Shown here: piece after piece, positions 20,645 to 29,907 of the stretch
Layout of the letters: each line of letters starts with the position of its first letter
Position numbering within the stretch: the stretch's first letter is position 1
Source of the DNA: Vreelandella andesensis
GTDB taxonomy: Bacteria > Pseudomonadota > Gammaproteobacteria > Pseudomonadales > Halomonadaceae
Assembly (NCBI RefSeq): GCF_003989795.1
Contig: NZ_RZHG01000012.1
Coordinates: 1-64,000, forward strand
Length of the DNA stretch: 64,000 bases
Direction of reading: 5' to 3'
Notes under the pieces: generated by a model
The model's input: only the letters and a program-made list of their open reading frames with translations
Told to the model about the DNA's origin: nothing
Database searches by the model: none
Translations under genes and position numbers: made by a program

Positions 20645-20986
20645 TCAGCCCGCTGGCCAAGTAAACTGCCGTCCACCCAATAAATGCATATGAATGTGAT
20701 AAACCGTCTGGCCACCCATCTCGTTGCAATTCATCACCACACGATAACCGTCTTCTGCAAAACCTTGCTGTTTAGCCAGTTGTGCAGCGGTATGCTGCAA
20801 ACGCCCAACCAGTGCTAAGTCCTCAGGGGCGATATCGTTAAGCGTAGCAATATGCTTTTTAGGAATGATCAACTGATGCGTTGGTGCCTGAGGATTAATG
20901 TCATTGAATGCCAACACATGCTCATCTTCAAACACGATATCAGCAGGAATTTCGCGGTTTATAATTTTGCAAAACAGGCAATCCAT
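20645..20986 (-). CDS. hinT: HIT-family purine nucleoside phosphoramidase (HinT)
   Basis: 113 residues. The start MDCLFCKIINREIPADIVFEDEHVLAF is typical of HinT (given in part). The catalytic histidine triad is HIHMHLLGGRQFTWPAG near residues 97-112. It hydrolyses AMP-phosphoramidates such as lysyl-AMP. Ends just before the shared terminator and lies 40 bp downstream of prkB. Confidence 0.95.
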   Translation of the reverse strand: MDCLFCKIINREIPADIVFEDEHVLAFNDINPQAPTHQLIIPKKHIATLNDIAPEDLALVGRLQHTAAQLAKQQGFAEDGYRVVMNCNEMGGQTVYHIHMHLLGGRQFTWPAG

Positions 20987-21025
20987 ACGGCCTCCTTCAT
21001 TTTTGTAAATAGCGAAACGTGCTAA

Positions 21026-21898
21026 CTAGCGAAAACGGCGCTGGGAAAGCAAATGGCGAACCAAGGGCGCTAAAATCAGCTCCATCGCCAGCGACATCCG
21101 TGCCCCAGGCACAACCAGCGTATGTGGCCGTGTCATAAATGCGTCTTTAATCATCGCCAGCAACCAAGGAAAATCTACCGTTGAAGGGTCCCTAAAGCGA
21201 ATCACCACAAACGATTCTGCATCGGTAGGAATATCTTGAACCTCAAACGGATTCGACGTATCGACGGTGGGCACACGTTGGAAATTAATATGAGTACGAG
21301 AGAACTGCGGCTGAATGTAGCGTACGTAATCATCCATACGCCCTAATATGGTGTCGATGACCGCTTCCTGGGAATAACCGCGTAACTTGGTATCACGGTC
21401 AATTTTTTGAATCCATTCCAGATTCATGGTGGGCGCAACGCCTACCAACAAATCCACGTGGCGAGCGATATCATACTCTTGGGTGACTAGACCGCCATGC
21501 AACCCTTCGTAAAAGAGCAGGTCGGTACCACAGGGCAGCGACTGCCACTCAGTGAACGTCCCTATCCGATACCCTGCCTCAATTTTCTGCTTATCTTCTG
21601 CATGAATATAGTGGCGGAACGTACCCGCGCCATGCTCACCGTAATCAATAAAGAGCCCTTCAAGCCGATCAAGCAAATTGGCTTCTACAGCAAAGTGAGA
21701 AAGCTCATCTTTACGTTCGGGCTCTTCACGGAAAATCCGCTGAAGATCATCGCGGGTGTAGCGATGAAAGGCATCGCCGTCGACCATGGCAGCATGCACA
21801 TCTTCACGCAAAAACATGCGCTCAAAGCTGCGCCGCACCGTAGTAGTGCCCGCTCCTGAAGAGCCTGTAATGGCAATAATTGGATATTCCCGCGACAT
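21026..21898 (-). CDS. prkB: Phosphoribulokinase-family protein (heterotrophic type)
   Basis: 290 residues, the length of the bacterial class. P-loop ITGSSGAGTTTV at residues 8-19, DGDAFHRYTR, and DLLFYEGLHGGL (Walker-B-like) are present. No RuBisCO or Calvin-cycle gene is in the window, so it is the PrkB form common in non-autotrophic gammaproteobacteria, whose role is not settled. The ATG overlaps the stop of the thioesterase gene (TAATG at 21898), so they are coupled. Confidence 0.93.
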   Translation of the reverse strand: MSREYPIIAITGSSGAGTTTVRRSFERMFLREDVHAAMVDGDAFHRYTRDDLQRIFREEPERKDELSHFAVEANLLDRLEGLFIDYGEHGAGTFRHYIHAEDKQKIEAGYRIGTFTEWQSLPCGTDLLFYEGLHGGLVTQEYDIARHVDLLVGVAPTMNLEWIQKIDRDTKLRGYSQEAVIDTILGRMDDYVRYIQPQFSRTHINFQRVPTVDTSNPFEVQDIPTDAESFVVIRFRDPSTVDFPWLLAMIKDAFMTRPHTLVVPGARMSLAMELILAPLVRHLLSQRRFR

Positions 21899-22350
21899 TA
21901 AGCACCTCTCTCCATAGCAATCGCCTGCGCAATCGCCTGCGTAACGTCATCAGGCACTTTGACAGGCCGCCCGGTAGAAAGGTCTAAAAGAAGCTGGTTA
22001 ACCCGAACAGTTGCCACCACCTTATCGGTATCTGCATGGCAAATGCGCTGATAAACCGTTAATGCTTTGCCTTGTGGCTCGAGAACAGCGGTTTCAATTA
22101 TCAACGCATCAGGCCAACGCGCCTCACTCTGATACTGAACCGCTAAATCAACAACCACACTCGGGTACCCTTTCATATCCCACTCAGGCAAACCCAGCGC
22201 AGCGAACGCATGCACGCGGGCTTCATGACATAGCGATACCAAAGCATCGTGCCCTAAGTGGCGGCCGTAATTCATATCCGTGACGCGCACCGTCAAAGGA
22301 TGGCGATGAATAATCGCTGCCGTGGGGAAATCCAGCGTGACACGCTCCAT
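21898..22350 (-). CDS. Hotdog-fold acyl-CoA thioesterase (4HBT/YbgC-like)
   Basis: 150 residues. VRVTDMNYGRHLGHDALVSL near residues 21-40 is the catalytic helix region of the 4-hydroxybenzoyl-CoA thioesterase-like family, with Asp in DMNYGRH. The beta strands that follow (VVVDLAVQYQSEARWPDALIIET, in part) fit one hotdog domain. It should hydrolyse acyl-CoA or acyl-carrier thioesters in the cytoplasm; chain-length preference is unknown. It is coupled with prkB. Confidence 0.88.
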   Translation of the reverse strand: MERVTLDFPTAAIIHRHPLTVRVTDMNYGRHLGHDALVSLCHEARVHAFAALGLPEWDMKGYPSVVVDLAVQYQSEARWPDALIIETAVLEPQGKALTVYQRICHADTDKVVATVRVNQLLLDLSTGRPVKVPDDVTQAIAQAIAMERGA

Positions 22351-22401
22351 GCCTAGCTCCTTGTCGATGATGGTTTAGCTCCAGCGGATCATCGCTGATC
22401 A

Positions 22402-23688
22402 CTACTTTTCTCGGGCGATAGCACGGAATGCGATATCACGGCGGAACTCAGCACCTTCCCAGTGAATGGCGTTAACACCTTGGTAGGCTTGCCGTTGAGC
22501 AGCAGAGACTGTGTTGCCCAGTGCCGTTATGCATAGCACTCGCCCACCAGCGGTTAAAATACCGCCGTCAGCAGCCTGTGTAGTGCCTGCATGAAATACT
22601 TTGCACTGCGCCTGCTCTGCCTGATCCAAACCGTGAATGACATCGCCTTTGCGGTAACTGCCGGGATAGCCACCGGCTGCCATCACAACACCGACTGCTG
22701 CGCGCGAGTCCCATTCACATTGCTTATCGGCAAGCTCACCTTTGGCGCCAGCTAAACAAAGCTCGGCCAAATCTGACGTTAACCGCAACATGATCGGCTG
22801 AGTTTCAGGGTCACCAAAACGGCAGTTATACTCAATGACTTTTGGATTGCCTTCAGCGTCAATCATTAGACCCGCATACAAAAAGCCGGTGTACGGATTA
22901 CCCTCTTCTGCCATACCGCGCACGGTGGGAAGGATAACCTCTGCCATAATGCGCGCGTCGACCTCCGGGGTTACCACCGGCGCTGGGGAGTAAGCACCCA
23001 TGCCCCCGGTATTAGGGCCTGTGTCGCCGTCATAAGCACGCTTGTGGTCTTGGCTTGTTGCCATGGGCACCACATTTTCACCATCGACCATGACGATAAA
23101 GCTAGCTTCTTCGCCTTCCAGAAACTCTTCAATAACAACGCGGGCGCCTGCATCGCCAAACGCATTCGCTTCTAGCATATCGCGGATAGCCGCTTCGGCC
23201 TCAGCTTCACTCATCGCTACAATTACACCCTTACCTGCCGCCAAGCCGTCAGCTTTAATGACAATAGGCGCACCCACCTCGGCTAAGTAAGCTAAAGCAG
23301 GCGTTACCGCCGTAAAGGTTTGATACGCGGCAGAAGGAATCTCGTGGCGTGCAAGAAAGTCTTTGGTGAACGATTTAGAGCCTTCCAACTGCGCGGCGCG
23401 TTGAGAAGGGCCAAAAATTGTCAGGCCCGCCGCTTGAAAACGATCGACCACCCCTTCAACTAACGGCGCCTCCGGCCCCACCACAGTCAGCGCCACCTGC
23501 TCGCGCTGTGCAAAGGCAACCAACGCGTCCAAATCCGTTGCTTCAATAGCCACGTTGATCAATTTAGGCTCGGTGGCAGTACCTGCATTACCCGGCGCTA
23601 CGAACACTTGCTCGACATCACTAGACTGCGCTAGCTTCCATGCCAACGCATGCTCGCGGCCACCGCCACCTATCATTAAAACGTTCAT
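22402..23688 (-). CDS. purD: Phosphoribosylamine-glycine ligase (GARS)
   Basis: 428 residues from ATG at 23688, preceded by AGAAGGA at good spacing; an upstream ATG at 23703 lacks this. N-terminus MNVLMIGGGGREHALAWKLA; ATP-grasp domain with KADGLAAGKGVIVA, EEFLEGEEAS, GPNTGGMGAYSPAP and EYNCRFGDPETQ. It catalyses the second step of purine synthesis, joining glycine to phosphoribosylamine. purH is not beside it in this window. Confidence 0.96.
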   Translation of the reverse strand: MNVLMIGGGGREHALAWKLAQSSDVEQVFVAPGNAGTATEPKLINVAIEATDLDALVAFAQREQVALTVVGPEAPLVEGVVDRFQAAGLTIFGPSQRAAQLEGSKSFTKDFLARHEIPSAAYQTFTAVTPALAYLAEVGAPIVIKADGLAAGKGVIVAMSEAEAEAAIRDMLEANAFGDAGARVVIEEFLEGEEASFIVMVDGENVVPMATSQDHKRAYDGDTGPNTGGMGAYSPAPVVTPEVDARIMAEVILPTVRGMAEEGNPYTGFLYAGLMIDAEGNPKVIEYNCRFGDPETQPIMLRLTSDLAELCLAGAKGELADKQCEWDSRAAVGVVMAAGGYPGSYRKGDVIHGLDQAEQAQCKVFHAGTTQAADGGILTAGGRVLCITALGNTVSAAQRQAYQGVNAIHWEGAEFRRDIAFRAIAREK

Positions 23689-23785
23689 TATCATCCTTCT
23701 CAAACGAGGGTGCTTAGCTGAGATTAGCTGAGAGCGTCATTACGTTAATCGGCAATATTATGCCACAACGACTCGACCAGCGGCG

Positions 23786-24259
23786 TCAGGAGCTTTTATC
23801 GGGCGTGTCGTCATCGTCTGTTTGATTAGGCTGATTAGGCTGATTAAGTGTTTTTTGCCAAAAACGCATATTTTCTTCTGCAAACTCACGCATAAACTCC
23901 ATGGGAGTGTGGCGGATCGCTTGTTTCCACTGGTTTTGCATACGCTTTTGCTGTTCCAGCATAAGCTGGGTTCCCTGTTCCAAATAACGCGACAATGGTA
24001 AAGGCGATGACATATCGTATACACGGATCAGCTGAGCGAGCAGATCATTTGAGAAAACCTCGGCTTCACTATCAGCCTGCTCTTGTTCGATAATGATCGA
24101 TAGCAAAATAGTCCGCGTTAGATCTTCACCGCTTTTTGCATCCTCGACGCGGAAGGGCTCTTCTTCGATAATCAAACGCCGCAGATCCTCAAGCGTTACA
24201 TAACGACTTTGTTGAGTATCGTATAACCTGCGGTTGGCATATTTGCGAATTACGCGCAC
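23786..24259 (-). CDS. phaR: Polyhydroxyalkanoate synthesis repressor PhaR
   Basis: 157 residues. The N-terminal PHB/PHA accumulation regulator DNA-binding domain is clear: VIRKYANRRLYDTQQSRYVTL, then DLRRLIIEEEPFRVEDAKSGEDLTR (in part). The C-terminus is helical with a Gln/Asn/Asp-rich tail. In PHA producers it binds phasin promoters and PHA granules and lifts repression when polymer accumulates. No PHA synthase is in the window. Confidence 0.93.
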   Translation of the reverse strand: MRVIRKYANRRLYDTQQSRYVTLEDLRRLIIEEEPFRVEDAKSGEDLTRTILLSIIIEQEQADSEAEVFSNDLLAQLIRVYDMSSPLPLSRYLEQGTQLMLEQQKRMQNQWKQAIRHTPMEFMREFAEENMRFWQKTLNQPNQPNQTDDDDTPDKSS

Positions 24260-24393
24260 AGCGCATCTCCTTAAACGCGGTAGAGGCTTTGTCGCCGTTG
24301 CTGCTATTGTGCCTGCAACATGCGCCTATGCAAGCCAGCTTAACGGATTAGTACCGTTAGGCGTGTCTTCCTTATGACCAATAGACGACAATC

Positions 24394-25104
24394 ATGAATC
24401 TTATTCTGCTTGATCCGAGCGAAGTAAAGGGAGCTTATGCCTCCCTTACTGACGCACGACGTATCACCCATTTACGCGAGGTACACCGCGCCAGTGTAGG
24501 AGACCACTTAACCGTCGGCCTACAAGGCGGCCACATGGGGAAAGCGCAGTTAATTGAACTGAACGATACTCAGGCAACCTTTACATTGGAAAACCTGAAT
24601 GAGCTACCCCCGCCGCCCCTTCCAGTGCACTTAATATTGGCGCTTCCTCGGCCCAGAATGCTGGCACGTACCTTAGAACATGTCACTGCCCTTGGCGTAA
24701 AAAATATTACATTGCTTCACACCAAGCGGGTAGAAAAAAGCTATTGGCAGTCTCCTGAGCTCCGCGTGGAAAAAATTCATCACCACTTAGTTCTGGGTCT
24801 TGAACAATCCCGCGATACGCTACTGCCTAGTGTGACGCTGTGCAAAGGCTTCCGCCCTTTTCTAGAAGAACAGCTGCCAGAACTACTAAAAGAACGGCGC
24901 GGTTTGGTGGCACACCCTGGTATGCAAAATGCCTGCCCACGGAATATTGACGGACAAATAGCGCTTCTTGTTGGGCCAGAGGGCGGCTTTATACCTTGGG
25001 AAATTGAAAAACTGCTTGAGGCAGGCTGCGAAGGCATGCATCTAGGCCCTCGCATTTTACGGGTAGAAACTGCGGTCACTGCACTGTTATCACGCCTGTT
25101 TTAA
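24394..25104 (+). CDS. rsmE: 16S rRNA (uracil1498-N3)-methyltransferase
   Basis: 236 residues. N-terminal PUA-like domain (LTDARRITHLREVHRASVGD, in part) and C-terminal SPOUT domain with LLVGPEGGFIPWEIE and LGPRILRVETAVTALLS, the deep-knot SAM site. It methylates U1498 of 16S rRNA in the assembled 30S subunit. It is divergent from phaR and convergent with the next gene. Confidence 0.95.
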   Translation: MNLILLDPSEVKGAYASLTDARRITHLREVHRASVGDHLTVGLQGGHMGKAQLIELNDTQATFTLENLNELPPPPLPVHLILALPRPRMLARTLEHVTALGVKNITLLHTKRVEKSYWQSPELRVEKIHHHLVLGLEQSRDTLLPSVTLCKGFRPFLEEQLPELLKERRGLVAHPGMQNACPRNIDGQIALLVGPEGGFIPWEIEKLLEAGCEGMHLGPRILRVETAVTALLSRLF

Positions 25105-25160
25105 TCGCCTGTTGAGCCAGAAAATAACGTGACAACCGCGGTGTATTTAGCGCAGCGTGA

Positions 25161-25715
25161 TTATGACTGATCATCTGTCGAATCGTGGGGAACGTAGGTC
25201 GCGTTTTCCCCACATCCAGGTTCCTGAAGGAAGGTATTGCGAACATCTAATAACCCTAAGTGGCTAATAGTGCGGCGCCCCAAGAGCAGCGGATAAAGCA
25301 TTTCTTCACGGTCTCGCAGACTAAACTGCTCTTCGTACACCGTGTCACCCATACAAACGTCGATTAACACCACCGGACGCTCATCACGCCCCCCGGCGCC
25401 ACGCACCTTTTGCTCACGGTAAAGGGGGCGCTCAATCTGATCGCTAAACGTTTCACCGCTATCCTGATCCTCGAGCTTCAGACGAAATCGAACCCACTCT
25501 TCACCGTCGTTCTCAAACATTTCAATGTTACGTGCATCTAATGAAGAGGTTAGTGCACCGCTATCCAGCTTAGCTTTTACAGCGATACCCCACGGCTCAA
25601 TTGATGCATTTTCCACCCACCCAAATACCTTATCTTCTGCCTGGGCTACTGCGCCCACTAGCAGCGTGCCAGCCATTGCGCTGGAAGCCAGCACGCTTAA
25701 AAGAGTTTTTCTCAT
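25161..25715 (-). CDS. Exported retropepsin-like protein (RimK-associated 'ATP-dependent zinc protease' family)
   Basis: 184 residues with a signal peptide cleaved after VAQA near residue 27. AKLDSGALTSSLDA (about residues 47-60) is the retropepsin-like DTGA motif in DSGA form; LLGRRTISHLGLLDV further on is the conserved second block. The family is annotated as ATP-dependent zinc protease from older work but has no ATPase domain, and the fold suggests an aspartic peptidase. This copy is periplasmic. Its substrate is unknown. Confidence 0.85.
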   Translation of the reverse strand: MRKTLLSVLASSAMAGTLLVGAVAQAEDKVFGWVENASIEPWGIAVKAKLDSGALTSSLDARNIEMFENDGEEWVRFRLKLEDQDSGETFSDQIERPLYREQKVRGAGGRDERPVVLIDVCMGDTVYEEQFSLRDREEMLYPLLLGRRTISHLGLLDVRNTFLQEPGCGENATYVPHDSTDDQS

Positions 25716-25802
25716 TACATTTCGTCCTTGGTGAGAAAATTGCCTAGCGTGAGAAATCCGGCTAACTAAAGAAGGACCTCATCGAAACGAAGAAACGAAA
25801 CA

Positions 25803-27059
25803 TTAACGCAGCCGTTCTAACAGCGCCTGGGTGGCAAAACCATCGGGGGTCAGCCCCTGGTCACGTTGGAAAGCACGCAAACCTTCACGCGTATTAGGCC
25901 CCATGATGCCATCCGCAGTCCCCACTGAATATCCCGCATTATTAAGCCGCTGCTGCAAAGTGCGAACATCATCACGTGTCAGTGGTGCTTGATCTCTGGG
26001 CCAAGGCTGAGCGATGCCGTCACGTCCAGCGATAGCATCCGCCAGGGTAGACACGGCTAACGCATAACTGGTTGCATTGTTATAACGCAAAATTGCCCGG
26101 AAATTAGGCCCAACCATAAATGCTGGACCGTTTGCGCCTGCTGGCACAATGACCGCAGCGCTATCGAAAGTGGGCAGCTCACCCTTCATCGAGCGCACGC
26201 CTTGTGCCGCCCATTCAGCGCTGCTGCGCCGCTGTGTTTGTGAATAATTGAAGGAGTCAGGCAAGTTAACTTCAGTGCCCCAGGGCTGACCAGCCTGCCA
26301 ACCGGCCCTCGCGAGGTAGTTAGCCGTAGAAGCCATAACATCAGGGATACTGCCCCATATGTCTCGGCGGCCGTCGTTGTCACCATCTACGGCATAGGCT
26401 TCAAAGCTGCTGGGAATAAACTGCGTATGGCCCATAGCGCCCGCCCAGGAGCCTTTCATTTGCTCGGCGGCAATATCACCTTGGTCGATGATACGTAGCG
26501 CAGCTAATAGTTCACCCCGGGCAAAATCACGCCGACGACCGTCGTAGGCCAGTGTTGCCAAAGACTCGAGCGTCGAGAAATCGCCAAAATTACTGCCGTA
26601 GTTACTTTCAATTCCCCAAATTGCAACGATGATTTCCGCGGGAACGCCGTAACGTTGCTGCATTTGCTGGGCGGTACCACGGTGGGCGGCAAGTTTTTCT
26701 AAGCCGTTGTTGATTCGCGTACTGGAGACCGCTGTATCTAGGTATTGCCAAATGGTACGGACAAACTCAGGCTGATACCGATCAAGCTCAATCACCCGTT
26801 CACGGTAGCGAAGCCCATCAAAGGCAGAGCTAAGGGTAGCCTCGCTAATGCCCTGCTGAGCCGCATAGCGGCGAAAATCAGCCAACCATTGATTAAAACT
26901 GGCATAGCTGACTTGTTCTGCCGCTTGTGCATCCACTTCGCTCATCAATTGCTGATTAGCGGCTGCGCCGGTGCTTAACGTCGCACTGCTAACGGCGAGC
27001 GCAAATGATAAATACAACGTAGGGCGGATTCTCACTGAACCTTTAACTTTCAAAGACAT
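25803..27059 (-). CDS. Lytic murein transglycosylase, MltB type, with peptidoglycan-binding domain
   Basis: 418 residues from ATG at 27059, which begins a signal peptide (MSLKVKGSVRIRPTLYLSF, ending at ALSTGAAA-like sequence); a longer frame to 27209 would hide it. The catalytic Glu is in VAIWGIESNYGSNFG, followed by GAMGHTQFIPSSF. The C-terminal 60 residues are a PG_binding_1 domain (VGTADGIMGPNTREGLRAFQ). It cleaves the glycan strands of peptidoglycan with 1,6-anhydro product formation in the periplasm. Confidence 0.93.
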   Translation of the reverse strand: MSLKVKGSVRIRPTLYLSFALAVSSATLSTGAAANQQLMSEVDAQAAEQVSYASFNQWLADFRRYAAQQGISEATLSSAFDGLRYRERVIELDRYQPEFVRTIWQYLDTAVSSTRINNGLEKLAAHRGTAQQMQQRYGVPAEIIVAIWGIESNYGSNFGDFSTLESLATLAYDGRRRDFARGELLAALRIIDQGDIAAEQMKGSWAGAMGHTQFIPSSFEAYAVDGDNDGRRDIWGSIPDVMASTANYLARAGWQAGQPWGTEVNLPDSFNYSQTQRRSSAEWAAQGVRSMKGELPTFDSAAVIVPAGANGPAFMVGPNFRAILRYNNATSYALAVSTLADAIAGRDGIAQPWPRDQAPLTRDDVRTLQQRLNNAGYSVGTADGIMGPNTREGLRAFQRDQGLTPDGFATQALLERLR

Positions 27060-27127
27060 AACATTGATCTCTTGGCAATCCTTGGCGTGCTTCCGATAAT
27101 GGCCCAGAAACCGTGCAGATGCTAGTC

Positions 27128-27574
27128 TTACCCGCCTAGTCGTAGCAAAACAATCAGATGAAACACCACCACTACTCCGGTCAGAACACAGCGCAGTTTG
27201 AGATACCAACGAGGAAAGCCTTCTCGGCCATCACGGCTAAGATCGTAGCCACCGATTAAAACAAACCCTGCCAGCAACACCCATAACCCCGTCGTCACAT
27301 TGAATAATAACGCAGGCCAGGCTATTAAGCTGGGCACCATCGCAATGATCAAGCGTCGGTGGTTGCCTTGGCGCGGCACTTGAAGCGCACTCCCCCAATG
27401 AACACCCCCCAGAAAAGACAAAATGACCGCGCTGTAATAACTAAACCCATATACCGCCGTCACCTGCCAAGCAGCGGGTGCCCACCAGGCAATGAGACCT
27501 CCTGCTATAAAGGGAATTAAGCCTGCAAGCCCAAGAAACCATGCGACATTGCGATCACTAATTACCTCGTTCAT
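27128..27574 (-). CDS. DUF3429-type inner-membrane protein
   Basis: 148 residues with about five hydrophobic helices and SYYSAVILSFLGGVHWGSAL, the conserved block of the DUF3429 family. It is often found beside cryptochrome/photolyase genes in marine gammaproteobacteria, and here lies 50 bp downstream of cryptochrome DASH on the same strand. No biochemical function is known. Confidence 0.8.
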   Translation of the reverse strand: MNEVISDRNVAWFLGLAGLIPFIAGGLIAWWAPAAWQVTAVYGFSYYSAVILSFLGGVHWGSALQVPRQGNHRRLIIAMVPSLIAWPALLFNVTTGLWVLLAGFVLIGGYDLSRDGREGFPRWYLKLRCVLTGVVVVFHLIVLLRLGG

Positions 27575-27623
27575 ATTACGAAACCTACTGTTTGAGCCCT
27601 ATCGTCCATGGTTGAGTGAAACA

Positions 27624-29045
27624 TTACTCATCCGTTTCTTGAAGTTCCGTTTTAGCCACTAGCCATCGCTGCCACTCAGCTGGCTCTACGTAGGGTGCAT
27701 CAAACTTGGAAGGCGCTACACGCCAAGGCTGGTGACGCTCCAACCCTAACGGCAGTGACTCTAATTCAGGCAGCCAATGCGCTACGTAAAGCCCCTTAGG
27801 ATCGTAATGCCCTGCCTGTTTTAGCACGTTGAAGTAACGATCTTGGCGGGGATCGCGACCAACACCCGCAATGTAACGCCAATTGCCCCAGTTACTCGCC
27901 ACATCGTAATCAATCAAACTGTGTTCAAACCACCACGCCCCAAGGCGCCAATCGACATTTAAATCTTTCACCAAGAAACTGGCAACGTTCTGGCGTGCTC
28001 GGTTGGATATCCATCCGGTATGCTTTAATTCCAACATAGCAGCGTCGATAAATGGCACGCCGGTGGTCGCGTTGCGCCACGCGTTAAACGCATCGTTAGC
28101 GGGCGGCAACGCTTCACCACCAAATAATACCGCGCCTTCCAACTGAGCCGCTCGGTGAAAGTAGTCTCGCCACAGTAGTTCAAAGATAATCCAATAACTG
28201 GATTCACAGCTGCCATGAACGGCTTCCCACGACTTTACTTCTTGGCACACTTGACGGGCAGATAAGCAACCTCGCGCAAGCCAAGGTGAAAAGCGTGTAG
28301 AAAAGTTGGCACCTAACAACCCATTGCGGGTTTTCTTGTAGGATTCCGCACCGTTTTGACGCCAGAGGTACTGCTGAAGGCGGTCCCGAGCCGCCGACTC
28401 TCCTCCCTCGAACATAAACCCCTGCCGATTATCAGGCTGCCAGTCGGCACTTTCTTCGCATACTGCCTTAAGCGGGGGAAATCCTCTGGGAGCAGATTCA
28501 GGCCATGGTGGAAGTGTCACGGGTGCTGGTTGCGGCGCAGAAAACTCACAATGCTTTTCAACACGCCGCCGAAATGCTGAAAAGCTAGGCGGCAATTCAC
28601 TCAATGCAAAGGGAAGCTCGCTTGCAGCAATTAAGTAACCACTATCAGCGCAAAAAAGCTGACACATTGGTGGAAGGTGTTCAGCAACGCGAGCAATATG
28701 CTGTGACTCTTCATACCCAGAATGCACGGCCACTCGCACTTCGCGTGCGCTTAGTAGGTCTGCCGTTTCTAATACAACATTCGCGGGGTCACCGATGCGA
28801 ACTAGCAAGTCACTGCCACGTTGGAGTAGTTCGCCGCGTAGCTCCATCAAACTTTGCCATAAAAAACGTAACCGGGCAGGGCCAAGCCTGGGTGTAATTT
28901 CCCCAGCAATCGAGGGTTCTAACCATCGCTGGTCTAGCACATAGAGACAAAGCAGCTGTTCAGGAGGAGCATCGAAATGTAACAAAGGGTTGTCAGCTAT
29001 CCGCAAATTATCCTGAAGCCATACAATATCAGTCGTACTGTTCAT
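27624..29045 (-). CDS. Cryptochrome DASH / photolyase-family flavoprotein
   Basis: 473 residues from ATG at 29045, preceded by AAGGAGG with eight-base spacing. N-terminal photolyase alpha/beta domain (IVWLQDNLRIADNPLL) and C-terminal FAD domain with SYKKTRNGLLGANFSTRFSPWLARGC (in part), SSYWIIFELLWRDYFHRAA, SNWGNWRYIAGVGRDPRQDRYF (in part) and YDPKGLYVAHWLPEL, the pattern of the DASH clade. DASH proteins repair cyclobutane dimers in single-stranded DNA or act as light sensors. The start overlaps the DUF2256 gene by 17 bp, so they are co-translated. Confidence 0.92.
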   Translation of the reverse strand: MNSTTDIVWLQDNLRIADNPLLHFDAPPEQLLCLYVLDQRWLEPSIAGEITPRLGPARLRFLWQSLMELRGELLQRGSDLLVRIGDPANVVLETADLLSAREVRVAVHSGYEESQHIARVAEHLPPMCQLFCADSGYLIAASELPFALSELPPSFSAFRRRVEKHCEFSAPQPAPVTLPPWPESAPRGFPPLKAVCEESADWQPDNRQGFMFEGGESAARDRLQQYLWRQNGAESYKKTRNGLLGANFSTRFSPWLARGCLSARQVCQEVKSWEAVHGSCESSYWIIFELLWRDYFHRAAQLEGAVLFGGEALPPANDAFNAWRNATTGVPFIDAAMLELKHTGWISNRARQNVASFLVKDLNVDWRLGAWWFEHSLIDYDVASNWGNWRYIAGVGRDPRQDRYFNVLKQAGHYDPKGLYVAHWLPELESLPLGLERHQPWRVAPSKFDAPYVEPAEWQRWLVAKTELQETDE

Positions 29046-29205
29046 GCACTTGCCTCCTTGGTGTGCTGTGCTGTTTGGCTTCGCGACGGCAGCGTTCACT
29101 GCAGTAGCGCACTTCATTCCAGCAGCGCGCCCACTTCTTCCGCCAAGTAAAAGGACGTTGGCATTGAACGCAGTCTTTTTTCGGTAAATCTTGCTTGCGT
29201 TGCAT
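29029..29205 (-). CDS. DUF2256 zinc-ribbon-like protein, partner of cryptochrome/photolyase
   Basis: 58 residues from ATG at 29205 (GATGGA upstream); starts at 29214 or 29229 are possible. Cys pattern CVQC...RYCSERC with FTWRKKWARCWNEV between is the DUF2256 signature. The family is nearly always next to, or fused to, photolyase/cryptochrome genes, and here overlaps one. Probably binds a metal; the function is not known. Confidence 0.9.
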   Translation of the reverse strand: MQRKQDLPKKDCVQCQRPFTWRKKWARCWNEVRYCSERCRREAKQHSTPRRQVHEQYD

Positions 29206-29252
29206 AAATTCCATCTCGCTGCCTAACACCTAGGCGCCATACGTCAAAAACA

Positions 29253-29306
29253 TGGACACATTATCTTATACGGTATAACTATTGTACATAAATTTGGTGT
29301 GTATGT
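29253..29306 (-). promoter_or_regulatory. Candidate light-regulated promoter of DUF2256-cryDASH
   Basis: On the minus strand a TGTACA (29288-29283) is followed after 17 bp by GATAAT, which would serve as -35-like and -10 boxes. CATACA lies 11 bp upstream of the TGTACA, close to the T(G/A)TACA-N12-TGTACA operator reported for P. putida LitR-class regulators but one base short in spacing. GTTATAC, also present in the phrB promoter, occurs at 29279-29273. Confidence 0.4.
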
Positions 29307-29402
29307 TTTGACGCTATGCTGTTTAAACCGGCTTTTCCTCTACGCTTTCGACTTTTTTTATCAACGATTTCCGACTACTTTTCCCCTATAGCGCTTCAAT
29401 TA

Positions 29403-29428
29403 AAAAGCCATCCGGATGGATGGCTTTT
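29403..29428. terminator. Hairpin terminator downstream of the mrp operon
   Basis: AAAAGCCATCC (29403-29413) pairs perfectly with GGATGGCTTTT (29418-29428) around a GGAT loop, with a T-run on the minus strand. It lies 75 bp after mrpG. Confidence 0.9.
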
Positions 29429-29502
29429 CGACAGGGCAATGCAACATTAACTAATGACGTTGAAGAAGAGGTGATACGAAATAAGAAAACAACGGATTAT
29501 GT

Positions 29503-29907
29503 TTAATCGGGGTCTGTGGCGCGTGGATGCCGCTTGGCATTTTCATGGGTTTCTAGGCCGCTTTTAAGCTCGTGAGTGAGAGGGTCATAATTAGGTCTCA
29601 ACTCATCTTTTACTGTACCGCTCCAGAGGCGCGAGCCAACAAAATAGCCGGCTCTACCAATCACATGAGCAGCAATCGGTGCCGTTATTAAGATAAAAAC
29701 GATAATCGCGAACGAGCGTGCAACAACACCAACTTCGGCGAAGTGCATTGCCGATGCAAGCATGATTAAAACAACCCCAAGCGCTGCGGCCTTGGTGGTC
29801 GCGTGCATGCGGGTCAGCAAATCGGGCAGCCGTAGCAGGCCGATGGCAGCCAGCAACATAAAGCTCGCGCCCGTTATCAATAACGTCCCTTTGATAAACT
29901 CAATCAT
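29503..29907 (-). CDS. mrpG: Mrp Na+/H+ antiporter subunit G
   Basis: 134 residues from ATG at 29907, which overlaps the mrpF stop by 8 bp; the longer start at 29946 would add residues inside mrpF. Three membrane helices with AAIGLLRLPDLLTRMHATTKA, the MnhG/PhaG signature, then a hydrophilic tail of about 40 residues. It is the last gene of the seven-gene operon. Confidence 0.93.
   Translation of the reverse strand: MIEFIKGTLLITGASFMLLAAIGLLRLPDLLTRMHATTKAAALGVVLIMLASAMHFAEVGVVARSFAIIVFILITAPIAAHVIGRAGYFVGSRLWSGTVKDELRPNYDPLTHELKSGLETHENAKRHPRATDPD

Noticed and set aside
21026..21898. Calvin-cycle phosphoribulokinase
   Set aside because: No RuBisCO or cbb genes nearby; length and context fit the heterotrophic PrkB form.
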